The notes below the pieces were generated by a model. It saw only the letters and a list, made by a program, of their open reading frames with translations, was not told the DNA's origin and did not search any database. From positions 31,846-95,845 of the forward strand of contig SWBL01000192.1 in the NCBI GenBank assembly GCA_024195585.1: a stretch of 64,000 nucleotides of DNA. Direction: 5' to 3'. Below, piece after piece: positions 32,463 through 44,318 of the stretch; the stretch's first letter is position 1; each line of letters begins with the position of its first letter. Both the position numbers and the translations under genes were made by a program. The DNA is from Aureobasidium sp. EXF-3400 (taxonomy: Eukaryota > Ascomycota > Dothideomycetes > Dothideales > Saccotheciaceae).

Positions 32463-35400
32463 ATGAGCCACAGCACCCTTCCCGACAGCAACAACGCGCT
32501 TGTCCAGAATGCGCCGCCTCTCGCACCAGTCAAGGCCACCTCTCCTATGCCTCTAGAAGCTGAATCTGTTCCATCACCACCCACAACCTCTCGAATCACA
32601 CAAGAAGACTCTCCCGAGTCCCGAAACAACCATGTCTTGGACGCCGAGAATGACTCCGAGGCCGAGACCTTGATTGTATCGCCTGTCAAGAAACGCGAGA
32701 TGCTCAAGCAATCAACTTCCGCCCAAGCTCTAGAAAGCATTGATGAGATTCCTGAGAAGCCTGCCGTCTCGACCGAAGGCCCTCGGGCACATATCGCATG
32801 TGAAGACTCGATCAATAATGTCCAGACTAACGGTGATGAGCTACAAAAGGATAAGGAGCAATCGGCCGACAAGGACATCAAGATGGACGACCAAGTTCCC
32901 CACGCCAATGGAGAAACTCAGGACAGTGATAGTGATAACTTGAGTGAGGTTTCCTCTGTGCAATCATTCGACAACGACAATGTAAACGAGAACGATGCGA
33001 ACAACAATGAGAACGACGACGAGGATGATGAAGACGAGGACGCGAGATCATGGGCATCTGACAAGGACGACGAAGGCCGAACAGCAAATCCAAGGAAACG
33101 CAAGCATACCGATGTGGATCAACCGCGTCGGAAACGGAGGTCCAGCCAAGAGCACTCATCTTCTCCGCAGTTGCGTAGACACCGCCGGACTGCTTCAGCG
33201 CAATCAGCTAGGCCAAGCCAGAGTCGGAGTAACAGCGGACAGCATTCGCACACAGCCGGCGTTGCACGGCAACGACGCGCCGCTACTCACTTCCCGGTCC
33301 GTGAGACCATGCTTGCAAGGAACGTCTGGGACTCGGATACTTCTTCCGAAACATCACACCAATATCCCAAAAGCAGACTTACTCGAAACACCAGCAGGGC
33401 TGTTTCAACACCAGGTCGACCAATGGGTTTGGCAAAGCGCCACGTCAACAAGTACGGCTTTACTCGCCTGGCCGAGGCATGCGAAAACGGCGATCTTGAT
33501 GGTGTCAAAGAGTGGCGCGTGAAGGATCCTGAGCAACTCGAACAGCGTGAGTTTGCAGGAAACACTCCTCTCCAAGTTGCTTCTCTCAATGGATATCCTG
33601 AGATCGTGAGTTATTTGCTCGAGCAGGGCTGCAATCCACATTGCGCAAACGCGGACAAGGACACTCCTCTAATCGACGCGGTTGAAAACGGCCATCTTGA
33701 TGTCGTTCAGATCCTCCTAAAGGCTGGCATCAATCCTCTTCATTGCAATCTCAAAGGCCAACAAGCTCTCGATGTTATCACCAAGGAGACCGACAACGCC
33801 ACCGAAATTCGCGCTGTTTTGCGCGAAGCTATCGAAGACTGGAACAAGAACGGCAGATCTGAACAAATACACAACGTCGAAGAACCTGCTTCAAGGCCTG
33901 GACCAAAGCAAGGACTTCAATTTCTTGCACGCACATACGAAAACCTTCTCAAGCTTGTTAGCGATAATGACAGGACGGCCGTACAAGAATTTCTCGATGC
34001 CCGGGTGCCTGTTGACAATAACGTTGTAGCGGCAGCCGCAAAGACTGGAGACCTTTACCTTGTGAACATGCTTCTCGCCGAGATGACCCCTAAGAAGGCT
34101 CGTCAAAGACCTGACAGACCTATGCTCTCTGTCATCGGAACTTCTCACTTTGATATGGTCAAAGCTCTCACCGAACTTGATCAATTCGATCCCACCTGGC
34201 GATCTAAGAGCAGCAACCTGACTTGGTACGAAATCGCTGAGTCCAAGCAGGGTCCGAGATGGAGAGAGGAGAAAGCGCTCTTGCAAAAGCTATATGAGAA
34301 GGCCGAAACCGCCAAGAAACTCAGCTCTAGCCCAGTTGCTCGACGTGAGCCTACCAAGAAACGACGCAGAAGCGTGGAACGCCATAACGATTCTGATGTG
34401 GAGATGGAAGACGCCGATTCACCAGAAAGAGCACGAAGCAGAAGACGTCTAGTCTCTAAGAAGGACATGCGTACAGAAAGCCGACAACGATCATCTTCTG
34501 AGCTCTCCGACGTTGCACCTCCTAGAAGACATGGCGAACGACTATCGGATCAGACCTCTCTCAAACCCCCCGGCCCACGAAAAGTAGGACGTCCCAGGAA
34601 GCACAGCAATTCTCATCTCTCTGAACCACAACCTAAGCGACACCGCTCATCGTCCATGATCGAGCCTACGGCAGAAAACCAAACAACATACGATTCTGAA
34701 GACGACGCTCAGCATGATGACGATGATGATATCAAGATGGAGGAGCCTGATCGCGAGGCTGCAGAAGCGGAAGCGAATCGCAAAGCCGACCTCGATGCCA
34801 AGGCCAATGCTCAGAAACTTGCGGATAAGTTGCGCAAAGACGAACAGGCCCGGAAAGAGGAGGAAGCTGCACGACGCAAGGAAGCCGAGCGCAAGGCTGA
34901 AGAAATACGCCAGCAACACGAGCGAAAACTGGCAGAGGAACGTCGCCTGGATCGCGAGAGAAAAGTGCAAGCCCTTCCAAGTGCTCTGGCTCACATCATC
35001 AGTCTGGCGGACGTCCGTGGAAAGGAGAGACAGACGTATATCCAGAGACACTTCCTTCCTGTTCAGGTTGTCAAGCGAGCTGAGCTAGCAGGTTTGCCTG
35101 ATGAGGGCAAGCCCGACGACCTCTGGATGTTCAGTTACCAGGCCGCCGCGATACTTACAGGCAAGGATGCAAATACTCTCCTGGATCTTCCGCTCGACGC
35201 CAAAGCAGAGCCATCATTACTTTCTGGAGTGTCAACGTCTGAGGTGACTGACGAGCAACGTCGTTTGATGCTTGCATGTCTACAGTCAACGAGTTTGGTG
35301 CATGGACTTCCCACACCCGAAGACAACGAAACATCGGAAGCAGGCAACTTGTTGGAGGAACTTGCAGAAGCTGAGAGAATCCAGCAGCGCATCAAGGAAG

Positions 35401-35690
35401 ACCGAGCCAAATTCCTAAACATGGCCTCTCTCCGTTGGATGCGATTCAGCGACTTCTACAACATCGCAACATCTGCTGAGTGTCCTCACCTCGCTGGACT
35501 GGACATTCAAATGAGATTCGACTGCTGTCTCGATCCGTTCCCATTCTCGACAGACCTCAAGGCAAGCAACGGCACAAACGAGCACGACAACGACAAGGAA
35601 GAGCGAGTCGATGGCACGAACGGCACCGATGAAAGGGGCCTTTCCGCGGCTGGACCCGGAGTTACGACGATTACGGTTGTACAGGATTGA
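32463..35690 (+). CDS. HOS4: Ankyrin-repeat protein, Hos4-like (Set3 complex)
   Basis: This is an intronless 1075-residue protein, near the length of yeast Hos4, an ankyrin subunit of the Set3 histone deacetylase complex. Residues 1-300 are disordered, acidic and Ser-rich, with a nuclear-type signal (NPRKRKH, RRKRRS). Ankyrin repeats lie at about 323-460 (GFTRLAEACENGDLDGVKEW, GNTPLQVASLNGYPEIVSYLLEQGCNP, DTPLIDAVENGHLDVVQILLKAGINP). Basic/acidic linkers follow, with KPPGPRKVGRPRKH as an AT-hook-like motif near 705. A long Lys/Glu/Arg coiled coil spans about 760-838, and a conserved C-terminal domain starts LPSALAHIISLADVRGKERQTYIQRHFLPVQVV. The Hos4 identity rests on architecture and length, so orthology is likely but not proven. 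Confidence 0.8.
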   Translation: MSHSTLPDSNNALVQNAPPLAPVKATSPMPLEAESVPSPPTTSRITQEDSPESRNNHVLDAENDSEAETLIVSPVKKREMLKQSTSAQALESIDEIPEKPAVSTEGPRAHIACEDSINNVQTNGDELQKDKEQSADKDIKMDDQVPHANGETQDSDSDNLSEVSSVQSFDNDNVNENDANNNENDDEDDEDEDARSWASDKDDEGRTANPRKRKHTDVDQPRRKRRSSQEHSSSPQLRRHRRTASAQSARPSQSRSNSGQHSHTAGVARQRRAATHFPVRETMLARNVWDSDTSSETSHQYPKSRLTRNTSRAVSTPGRPMGLAKRHVNKYGFTRLAEACENGDLDGVKEWRVKDPEQLEQREFAGNTPLQVASLNGYPEIVSYLLEQGCNPHCANADKDTPLIDAVENGHLDVVQILLKAGINPLHCNLKGQQALDVITKETDNATEIRAVLREAIEDWNKNGRSEQIHNVEEPASRPGPKQGLQFLARTYENLLKLVSDNDRTAVQEFLDARVPVDNNVVAAAAKTGDLYLVNMLLAEMTPKKARQRPDRPMLSVIGTSHFDMVKALTELDQFDPTWRSKSSNLTWYEIAESKQGPRWREEKALLQKLYEKAETAKKLSSSPVARREPTKKRRRSVERHNDSDVEMEDADSPERARSRRRLVSKKDMRTESRQRSSSELSDVAPPRRHGERLSDQTSLKPPGPRKVGRPRKHSNSHLSEPQPKRHRSSSMIEPTAENQTTYDSEDDAQHDDDDDIKMEEPDREAAEAEANRKADLDAKANAQKLADKLRKDEQARKEEEAARRKEAERKAEEIRQQHERKLAEERRLDRERKVQALPSALAHIISLADVRGKERQTYIQRHFLPVQVVKRAELAGLPDEGKPDDLWMFSYQAAAILTGKDANTLLDLPLDAKAEPSLLSGVSTSEVTDEQRRLMLACLQSTSLVHGLPTPEDNETSEAGNLLEELAEAERIQQRIKEDRAKFLNMASLRWMRFSDFYNIATSAECPHLAGLDIQMRFDCCLDPFPFSTDLKASNGTNEHDNDKEERVDGTNGTDERGLSAAGPGVTTITVVQD

Positions 35691-36287
35691 ATTGAATTGA
35701 TATGCATGCGAAGCAAAGCACAGCGGTTCTGAATTGTTATTTTACTTCGTTCACACACAAAGCATGCATGGTACAGAGCAAACAGATGAGAGCATTGTCA
35801 TTTTTCGAAGGAGCAGAGGAGGGAGGGGTTGTTTGTAGAGTCGCTATTCGATGGAGATTGTGCATCAGATGAGGGTATCTTGTCTGATCACAGAACCCAG
35901 TACATAAAATTACACTTTTTCAACCACCTTTTGACAACTTTTGACGTAGGCTTCAATTTGTATTCAAGATGATATCCCTGTATCTTTGATACCCATGCAA
36001 CTCTTAATCACTCATGCCTTCTTATCCGATAACTCTGAGACGAAAGCACTAGAGCAATTCGGCAAAATCGCAAAGATGCCGAAAAGAAAGTTCCCCATAT
36101 TAACACACGTCACCAACACGCAGTTCAAGTCCGCCCGGAGATAGACGGAAGTCCCTCGGCAATTGCAACTTGAGTGATGATGCATGAACACTCTACAACT
36201 CTTTCCACCCATAACCCCCAAGCGCACCTTCTGTCCCTCTTTACTCCATTACTCTTTCCTCCTACTAGTTCAAGGAACTCAGCAATA
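35691..36287. other. Intergenic HOS4-like to AhpD-like
   Basis: No gene is seen; it contains the 3' region of the HOS4-like gene and the next promoter. Confidence 0.5.
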
Positions 36288-37297
36288 ATGTCGAAACTAT
36301 CGCCCGCTCTCAAGCAACTCATCAATGCGCCGTTTGCGCGTCCTGGAGCGTTGCCAGCACCTCAAGGCATCAAGAGCTTTTATGAGAATTTGGCTAAGGA
36401 TGCTAAGGAGAGGGGTGTTGGTGTGCCTGCTTGGTTGTCTATGGCTGTATGTTTTGCCCCGAATCACGTATGAGAGAGAGGCATTTCGCGAAGATGGACT
36501 GACATTTGTGCGAAATAGACAGCAACGACCATGACGATGAACTCGCCGGACTCACTGGCTGAGCTCTTCCACGCAGCTTCTCCCGATCACGATGCAGTGG
36601 CCACCGCAGAATTGATGAGGGAAGTGGGATTGAAGTGTATTGGATTCAATGGCGTTAGTGTCTCCCTCTGCTCCCTCTTCCTACACCCTCTTCCTCCTCT
36701 GCTCCCCCTCCTTCTCCTTCTTCTTCCCTGGCTAATTGCTGTGTACCACAGGTCCCTCGTACAATCAACATGCTCAACGCCTTCCGCGCTTCCCTCCCCT
36801 CCTCAATCGTATCCTCCCTCTCCACAACACCCACCCGCACCCCCTCCCCCTCCAACATAACCGCCATGTCCTCCCGCGGAGAATCGCTCTGGAAATCAAT
36901 CTACGACCCTTTCGACAAGAAACTATACTCCAAACTCGCAGAATCGCATCCAGATCTGCCAGTACACATTTTGCATTCTGAATATGGAGCGTTGTTTGCC
37001 GACCCTGAGCAGAGGACTGAAGGCAGAGGTGCAGTGGGGAGGGTTTTGACGTCTATTGTGGCGGTGAGCTGTTTGAGGACGCAGACGGGTGTGGGGCCGC
37101 AGGTGTTGAGTCATGTGTTTGGGTTGAGGAAGGCGTTTAAGGATGGGAGTGCGGAGAAAGAGGTGGAGGGTGGTGAGTGGTTGGCTGGTGATGAGGGGAG
37201 TGTTTGGTTGCTGGAGAGTGTGGATAGGATTGTGGAGGCGTTGAGCGGAGGTAAAGGATCCTCTTATGCGCCTGGGTCTATCAAGGCAAAGCTATAG
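36288..37297 (+). CDS. AhpD-like / carboxymuconolactone decarboxylase-fold protein
   Basis: The product is 279 residues from exons 36288-36446, 36519-36653 and 36752-37297, all phase 0. The segment [50 protein letters not shown] and the later [35 protein letters not shown] are like fungal AhpD-like helical proteins, which may be peroxidases or decarboxylases or have no enzyme role. The usual CxxC redox pair of AhpD is not visible, so catalytic function is doubtful. A Ser/Thr/Pro-rich insert lies at about 115-130. Convergent with SCOT. Confidence 0.7.
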
Positions 37298-37484
37298 GTG
37301 TAGCAGAAAGGCAGGATGTGTAGGTTAGAGGTAGAGTAGCTTGAAGAGTATACTGTGTGAAAATGTCTATAGATGTAGATGAGAAAAAACTGTACATGGT
37401 TCTGTTCATGGATATGGTATATAAAAGCGTTTTTTACATGGCAAATGCAGATATCAAAAGATGGGCTACTCTTCGCCTTTCTCT

Positions 37485-39311
37485 CTACTCCATCTCGCGG
37501 AGATCATCGGCCACCTTGAACTTGGCAGCTGTCTTTTCTTGCACTTGCTCAACAGTCATGCCAGGTGCAACTTCGGTAAGAGTGAGACCACCATTCTTAC
37601 GGTCGACTTGGAAGACACACTATTCACACTTCATTAGCCAAAGTCCACAAACACAGAGGCAAAGAAAAAACTTACCAAATCTGTAATGATGGTTGATACA
37701 ACACGAGCACCGGTCAGAGGCAAACTGCACTCTTGCTGAATCTTGCTGACGCCATTCTTATCGACGTGATCGGTAAGAACGACGATTTTGGTTTGATCGG
37801 GGTTGGAGACCAAATCCATGGCACCGCCCATACCCTTAAGTACCTTTCCAGGAATCATGTAGTTTGCCAAGTCGCCGTTGGCACTGACCTGCAGGGCACC
37901 CAGCATAGAAACATCGATATGGCCACCTCTGATCATAGCGAAAGATTCAGCGCTGTCGAAGGTAGAGCCTCCAGGTACGATGGTAACGGTTTCCTTGCCA
38001 GCATTGATGATATCCACATCCACTTCTTCTTCGGTGGGGTAGGGTCCCATGCCCATTAACCCGTTTTCTGAGTGGATCCACACCTTGATTTCTGGATCCA
38101 AGAATGAAGGTGCGAGGGTAGGCATACCCACTCCCAAGTTAACGTAGTAACCTTGCTTCAATTCCTTAGCAGCGCGACGAGCGATTCTCTCGCGGCGGAC
38201 TTCGGCGTCACTTTTGTTGCTTTGATCGCTTCCTTCCACTTCACGCAGTTTCTTGACTTCGAGTTTTTTTTCCTCGGTGGCGGGGACGATGCGGTCGATG
38301 TAGATGCCGGGAAGGTCTACCTCGTCGGGCTTGATTTCGCCGATGGGCACGATGTGTTCGGCTTCCACGATGCTGCATTTTGCGGCTTTGGCCATCATGG
38401 GGCCGAAGTTTCCGGTGGTGTAGCGGAAGACGCAGTTTCCTGCTTCGTCGACCTTGTAGGCGCGAAGAATGGCAACGTCGCCTTGAATGGCATGTTCCAA
38501 GTTGTACTTTTTACCCTTGAATTCGCGGGTTTCGCGACGGTTGCCGGATTGCAGGGTCGTGGGCATTTTAGAACCTTCCATGGGGGGACCCATTCTGATG
38601 GGGATTTCTCCTGTTTCAATCCATGTGTGGACGCCAGTGGGGGTGTAGAAAGCAGGGATACCGGCACCGCCTGCTCTGATGCGCTCGGCGATTGTGCCTT
38701 GAGGTGTCAATTCGACGTCCAGCTCGCCAGTAAGATATTTCTTCTCGATAGCCTTGTTGGTGCCCAAGAACGACAGAATGACTGAAGTGAGTTGTCCGTT
38801 TTGCACCAGTTCGGCAAGACCATAGGGACCAGCACCAGCATTGTTAGAGACTGCCTTTAGCGAGTGCAAGTCCTCAACTCCTCTCTTTGCCATAGCCTTG
38901 ATAATCGTATCTGTACATCATCAGTCTCTCCACCCCTTCAAAAATCCACTGCACTGAGGAAACAAACATACCAGCAGTACCGCAAAGACCAAACCCAGCA
39001 CTCAAAATGGTAGATCCACTCTTGATATCAGCAACAGCCTCATCGGCACTGCTATACACTTTTGACCTCGAGCGATCGATTGTGGGCGCCAGACTCTCAT
39101 TCAACTCAATGTCGTCAACACTGCCATTGCTGCCAGCCTTGACATCGTTAATGAAGCCGCGCGAAAAGGTCAATGTAGCAGCAACGCCAGCACGCTTGTT
39201 GTTCAGAGCAATCCTTGCTGTTGCTCTCGGTAGCTGTGCGCGGAACAAAGCACCTGAAGACTGCGGCAGCATTGCCGAAAGGCGGGTGCACGAACGTCGT
39301 GTTGCAGCCAT
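37485..39311 (-). CDS. SCOT: Succinyl-CoA:3-ketoacid CoA transferase, mitochondrial
   Basis: This mitochondrial class I CoA-transferase moves CoA from succinyl-CoA to acetoacetate, or between related short acids, in ketone or acetate metabolism. The product is 569 residues from exons 39311-38972, 38910-37676 and 37619-37485. The N-terminus (MAATRRSCTRLSAMLPQSSG) is a typical presequence. The alpha-type half has GFGLCGTADTIIKAM and GAGIPAFYTPTGV; the beta-type half has LGVGMPTLAPSF and the catalytic SENGLMGMG with Glu near 394. Both halves are fused, as in eukaryotic SCOT. The last exon gives VFQVDRKNGGLTLTEVAPGMTVEQV. A CA repeat abuts the start codon in the leader. Confidence 0.95.
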
Positions 39312-40128
39312 TGTGTGTGTGTGTGTGTGAGAAGCGAACCTTGGACTTCTGCGAGAGTAGTAGCAGAGTTGGGAAAGAGGGAAGGAAAGTAAGGATTGAC
39401 AGTTAGGTATATACAATAGAAATAGATGGCTCTTAGCCCCCCTGCCGGTCTCTTCTGTCACTTCGGTATCTGCGATCGGAAAGCCGTGGCCGGATGCACT
39501 TTACGGCAAGCCCATCGCTGACGTTGCAAAACTTGTGGTTCCGAACTCGGGTTCGTCCGGGGTACTCCGTACAAACTCCACCTCGGTCATAGCTCCGCGT
39601 TCTTCCCCGAAGCCAGAGTAGATGGCGATATGATGTTGCAAAAGGTGAACGAGATGTACAATCTTGAGGTAGCAATATGAGTTAGAAACTGTGCTTATCC
39701 ATAATCTTATAGGTAGTCAATCCGACTGGTATTTGATATTGAACTAGATTGGTCCTCGACGTCGAGGGAGAAACGTAGAGTTGAGTGGCTGTTTCTAAAT
39801 CAGCACATCTATGAAGTTAGGTTTGACCCCCTTGCAACGAACTCGGATAGCATTTATCCGCAAAACAGCAGATCGTTTGGAAGCCCTTTAAAGCATATTT
39901 TAAGAAGTTCAGATAAAGGATAGCAGACGTGGTGGTGCCACAACATCGTTATTAGTCCTCGAAAGCATAGTTGAGCATACAACCCTGACCAAAACATATG
40001 GCTTGGCAAAAGTCCGTCTGTCAGACAGCCACGAAAGTGAGAGAAACAACAACACAATTATATGCCAGAAAAAGAATGTTCATTCAAGCTTCTCTGTCAG
40101 CTCTAACGAGGACCCTATCCTTATATTC
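39312..40128. other. Intergenic SCOT to DCP1
   Basis: A CA/GT microsatellite (about 39311-39329) is the SCOT leader. The rest shows no gene. Both neighbours are on the minus strand. Confidence 0.5.
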
Positions 40129-41265
40129 CTAATACCCACGTCTAGCATTATTGAACAAACTCATCAAGACATCCGCCTGTGCTTGAGGCTGCGGCGGCGG
40201 ATGTTGCTGAGGAGCCTGCTGTTGCTGGAAATGTTGCTGAGGAGGTGCAAATCCAGGAGGCTGAGCACCGAACTGTTGTTGATGTTGAGCCATTTGCCAT
40301 GTCTGCTGCATCTGTTGCGCATTCATCTGGTTCATCTGTTGCTGGTGCATGGAATCTAATTGATGTTGTTGCTGCTGCCGTTGTTGTTCGAGGCGATGTT
40401 GCTCGAGTTGCTGTTGCTGTTGCATAGCGTAGTATTGTTGCTGATCGTGAGATTGAAAAGGTGAAGCGAGGGCAGGACGTTGCAATTGCGGTTGTTGTTG
40501 GCCGTTTTTGAAGAAATGGAGGAGATTGACTTGTTGATTCGGTAATTGGTGGTCGTAGTCATGTCTCTGTGGCTCTGGTGCTTGTTCGTGGTGTATAGTT
40601 GGCGGCGGTTGATATTGTGGTTGTTGTTCTTGTTGCGAAGGCGGCAATTCTTCCTCGACGTACTCTTCCTCCACGTCGGCCACCGCAGCGGCGTCTCTAC
40701 TGTCCTCGACCCTTTTCGCGCATTCCTGAATGATCAAGGCGTTCACTACTCTCGCCTGTACGGTACTTCCTCCCTCCTCAGCAAAGATCCATAGACCGTA
40801 GATATTTGTGCTTCCATCCTCTCCCTCGACCTGTAAGATGACATAGTCGTCCGTCACCTGAACCGACTCGGCAGAGAACAATTCACTAGAGAAGTTCTCG
40901 AGGCCGCGACGGTTCAAGACAATACAGCTGTATCGTTCAATCTGTGGACCTCCCACCAGCGGCAGCAGTGAACATACGAATAGTGTACCCTCAGTTCCTT
41001 GCTTTTCCCAAGTCGACGAGGTTGGATTGAAAGTGTAGACGACAGCAAAGGGAGCGACAGAGAGGATCTGGTGAACCGAAGGATCGTGCCGTTGCAGTAC
41101 ACTGAGGTTGAGTTCTTCGTTGGTGCGGGCTGGGATGGGTGCGGGCTGAGCGAGAGAAGTCATGGCGTCGGTTGCGTATGCTGTGTCGGTATCGTAGTCT
41201 GAGGGAACGTGATGCGCCGCAGGTCGCGGGTGCGAGTTGCGGTTGTTGCGGTTTTTCGGTGGCAT
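40129..41265 (-). CDS. DCP1: mRNA-decapping enzyme subunit 1
   Basis: Dcp1 activates the Dcp2 decapping enzyme in cytoplasmic P-bodies. It is a single exon of 378 residues from ATG 41265. The EVH1 domain covers about residues 48-190, with NLSVLQRHDPSVHQILSVAPFAVVYTFNPTSSTWEKQGTEGTLFVC, YSCIVLNRRGLENF and DDYVILQVEG all matching fungal Dcp1. The C-terminal half is a very Gln/Pro-rich low-complexity tail with Met and His, ending in a short QADVLMSLFNNARRGY motif that may bind partners. Yeast Dcp1 lacks such a tail, but filamentous fungi often have one. Confidence 0.93.
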   Translation of the reverse strand: MPPKNRNNRNSHPRPAAHHVPSDYDTDTAYATDAMTSLAQPAPIPARTNEELNLSVLQRHDPSVHQILSVAPFAVVYTFNPTSSTWEKQGTEGTLFVCSLLPLVGGPQIERYSCIVLNRRGLENFSSELFSAESVQVTDDYVILQVEGEDGSTNIYGLWIFAEEGGSTVQARVVNALIIQECAKRVEDSRDAAAVADVEEEYVEEELPPSQQEQQPQYQPPPTIHHEQAPEPQRHDYDHQLPNQQVNLLHFFKNGQQQPQLQRPALASPFQSHDQQQYYAMQQQQQLEQHRLEQQRQQQQHQLDSMHQQQMNQMNAQQMQQTWQMAQHQQQFGAQPPGFAPPQQHFQQQQAPQQHPPPQPQAQADVLMSLFNNARRGY

Positions 41266-41545
41266 GTTGACCGTGTGTTTGGAGTGATAGGGATATGAAA
41301 TGGTAGTGCGCACGTTGTTTGCGTTGATGTCTCGGTGTCGAAGGAGCTATGCGACGTGTTGCTGTTCGAAAGCTGTTCGCGACGGACGTCATGCTCTGTT
41401 CACGCCAATCTTCAACACTTTCAAGTCACCCTGGCTTCAGCACATTGCAACTTTCTTTGACCATAAAACATCTGGTCGTCAACTCTGACATATCGTACAA
41501 TTTCCTCTTGCTTCTAATGCTACATATATAAAATTATCGTGCCAA

Positions 41546-44318
41546 TCATGCCTCATCAGCAGGAGATGCCTTTTCCTTGTACAGCCATGTCAAGTAATCG
41601 TCAACACTCTCTATACTCACTTCATCTGTGTTCACTTTCTCACTCTCTTCAGGCTTGAAGTACGGCATGCCAACCACAATCTTTGGCTGATCCGCAGCCT
41701 TCTTGTCAAGTCCAGCCCTTATATTTCTGCCCTTCTCACTAAGTTCTCTGAGCATGTTAATATAGTGGTCGTTGTAGGTCAACTTCGTGCTGTCGGGATC
41801 CTTCTTATCGAGGTTGCTGTCGAGCTTTTCGTATACTTTTCTGCGTCGCATCTTGGCTCCCGTGTATTCTTTCCGTGCCACCGGAGCTGCCTTTTCAGTC
41901 AAGCTGTACTCGATGGTCCAATCGTGGGTTTTCCTGAGGCGCTCTGGTCGTTCGACATATTCACCGTCGACTTTGGAACGCACCGTGAGAATCAGTCCCA
42001 GCAAAGGTTTCTCTTCTTCTGCGTCTGCTTCCGATTCTGCTTTTGGCTCCGATTCTGAAGTTGTTGAGATAGCTTCAATCTCCTTGACGAATGTGTCTTT
42101 TTCAGTTGCCTCTGAATCTTGTGCAACAGTCGCTTCTGACTCGGCTCGAGATGAATCTGATATTTGGTCGGATTCTGATACCTCTTTTCTGACGGGTTCA
42201 TGATTTAAATCACTGCTCGAATCTCCGAATTCGCTGGTGGTGTTGTCATCTTCCTTGATCAGATCATCAGCTTGTTGCTGTTTTGACTTGTACGCCGGAT
42301 CACGCAGATTGCGTTCCCACTCAGCGATCTTCTCTTTCTGTGAGTTCTGAATTGCATCAATGTCCTCTTCACTCATGGGTTCTGCGTATATGTGCATAGA
42401 TGGAAGAGTTTCAGCGGCCTTGGTCTCGAAGGAGAATCGAAGAGACTATGTCAAAGTCAGTATCGGGATTGATAGCGCAGTCAAGAATGCTTACCTGGTC
42501 AGGGAATTTCTCGGTGGCCTTGTTCAGAATCTCGTTTAGCAAGCTGATACTCAAATTGAACTCACGGTTGCCCAAAGTGACATCAGGCGTGCCATGGAGA
42601 GCGCGATCGAGCTCACTCAGACTGATATATTGGAAGCCAAAGATACGCTTGACGTTGTGATATGCAACGAAAATACCGTCCATATGACCCATGCGAGCTT
42701 GCAGAGAATACTTGAGAGCAGTACTGCGCATCATGTCGTAATACTCTCTCTCAAAGCTTTCATACTGACCTTGCGCTTGGCTGATCTCATATCCAGTCAT
42801 TTGCTCGGGGTCGCTTGCCCGCATACGAATTGGAAGAACAGCGCGCGTCTTGAGATCGAACATACCTGTTCCAGGGAGACGATCGTCTTGAGCGTCCAAC
42901 TGGGATCGTAGCAAGAAGTCGCCCAATGAGGAGTAGTGATAAGATTCGGGTTGGTTTTTCTCAACCTCGGAAATCCCATCAGATTTATCCTTCCTGTACT
43001 TCTCGAACTCGGAGGTTGGCAAGGTCATGAGTTTCTCCATAGATCTTCCGAGCAACATGAGGACATTGGCACCGTCAAATTCCTTGTCAGCGTCGATAGC
43101 GTAAGTGTCGCCTTTTCGTCGCAAGAACATAAAAGTAGGTGTACGATTGAGTGCAGTGAAGCTTTGCAGTGTGTCGGGGAAATCTCTAGAAAACATGTCT
43201 GTGTTGATTTTGCGCCAGGCAGAGAGAAGATAGTGGAAGTGGGTCAATGTGCTCGTCATGCTCGAGGTAGAACCGACGTATTTCTTGCCGTGCTTTTTGG
43301 CAAACTCGGAGAGAAACTTGTCCTGAGAAGAAGTCTTGTAGGCAGTGAGAGCGTCATAATCAAACTCGGTGACCGGCATGATCTTCTGTAGGTATGGGTC
43401 GAAGTTGTAGACCTTTGAGCGTCTTTCTTGCAATACATGGACGCCCGGGTTGAAAAGGACGCGATCGAGGCCATGCTGTAAACGAGGAACACGCGGCTGG
43501 TCGACGTCCAAGCGTTTCATTTTGATGTCAGAAGCGTCCATGGTCTGTACCCCTTTGGCCATCAACTTGGCTGCACGTCTTTCGTCGGCCTCTCTGGTCT
43601 TCTGTGCTTTGAGAACACGTTCGGGGGTCTGAGGTGCAGGGCTGTTGACAAAGCGTTTGCGCTTGGTCCGAAGTCTCCTTGCCGATTTCGTCTTGTGAAC
43701 AGGTATAGGGTTACTCTTGAGAGACAGCATGGCGTCTTTGAGAGACTGTGCGGCGCCTCCATCATAGGTGGAAGAAGTGCTCGGGACGTCTGACGACCTG
43801 AAGAAATCGAGGATGGATTTTGGAGGACCGTCGGTGGCTGAGGAACAACTAGCTGATTGCATGAGGGACATGAAGGAAGTGGCCTTTTCTTGTGCCGCCA
43901 TGTCTAACTTTCTTCTGACGAGACCTGGAGCAGAATCCTGGCTTGAACCCGTGTCTGTTTCAGAGTCTTTTGAGGGTTTAGTCTCTTGATGCTTCTCTCC
44001 AGTCTCGTGGTCGTTGGCGGACGCTTCCACATGATTGCTCTTTTCAGACTGGTTGGAGTCTTCATTTTTGGGGGACGAAGAGCTTGGAGCGGAGTCATGA
44101 GAATCTTTCTGGCTGGCATCTTTGGGAGTGACAGGTTGGACAGTGACAATCTTTGCATCTCCATGGTTGGCTTCAGAATCCAGCAGGCGCGTCGAGTGGC
44201 GGAGCGAGGGTGAGGTTATGACCGAGAAAAGGCGCATGCGACATGGTGGACAGACATAGGCGCTGCCCGCATAAAGCGACCGGAGCGGGCGGACGCCTTG
44301 AGTGCGCCAGCTGGGCAT
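41546..44318 (-). CDS. PET127: Pet127-like mitochondrial RNA-processing protein
   Basis: Yeast Pet127 is a mitochondrial inner-membrane-associated protein needed for 5' processing of mitochondrial mRNAs. The product is 907 residues from exons 44318-42495 and 42445-41546 (49-nt intron, KFPDQ|SLRFSFETK). The N-terminus (MPSWRTQGVRPLRSLYAGSAYV) is a presequence. An acidic Ser-rich region follows. The conserved core (about 275-630) includes HGLDRVLFNPGVHVLQERRSKVYNFDPYLQKIMPV, YVGSTSSMTSTLTHFHYLLSAWR and YHNVKRIFGFQYISLSELD. The second exon is acidic, with KAAETLPSMHIYAEP and the C-terminal YTGAKMRRRKVYEKLDS and NIRAGLDKKAADQPKI. ATG 44318 is the first real Met; the frame is open upstream only from a TTG. 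Confidence 0.9.

Noticed and set aside
38153..38785. 210-codon plus-strand frame opposite SCOT
   Set aside because: SCOT on the other strand is certain; this is a shadow frame.
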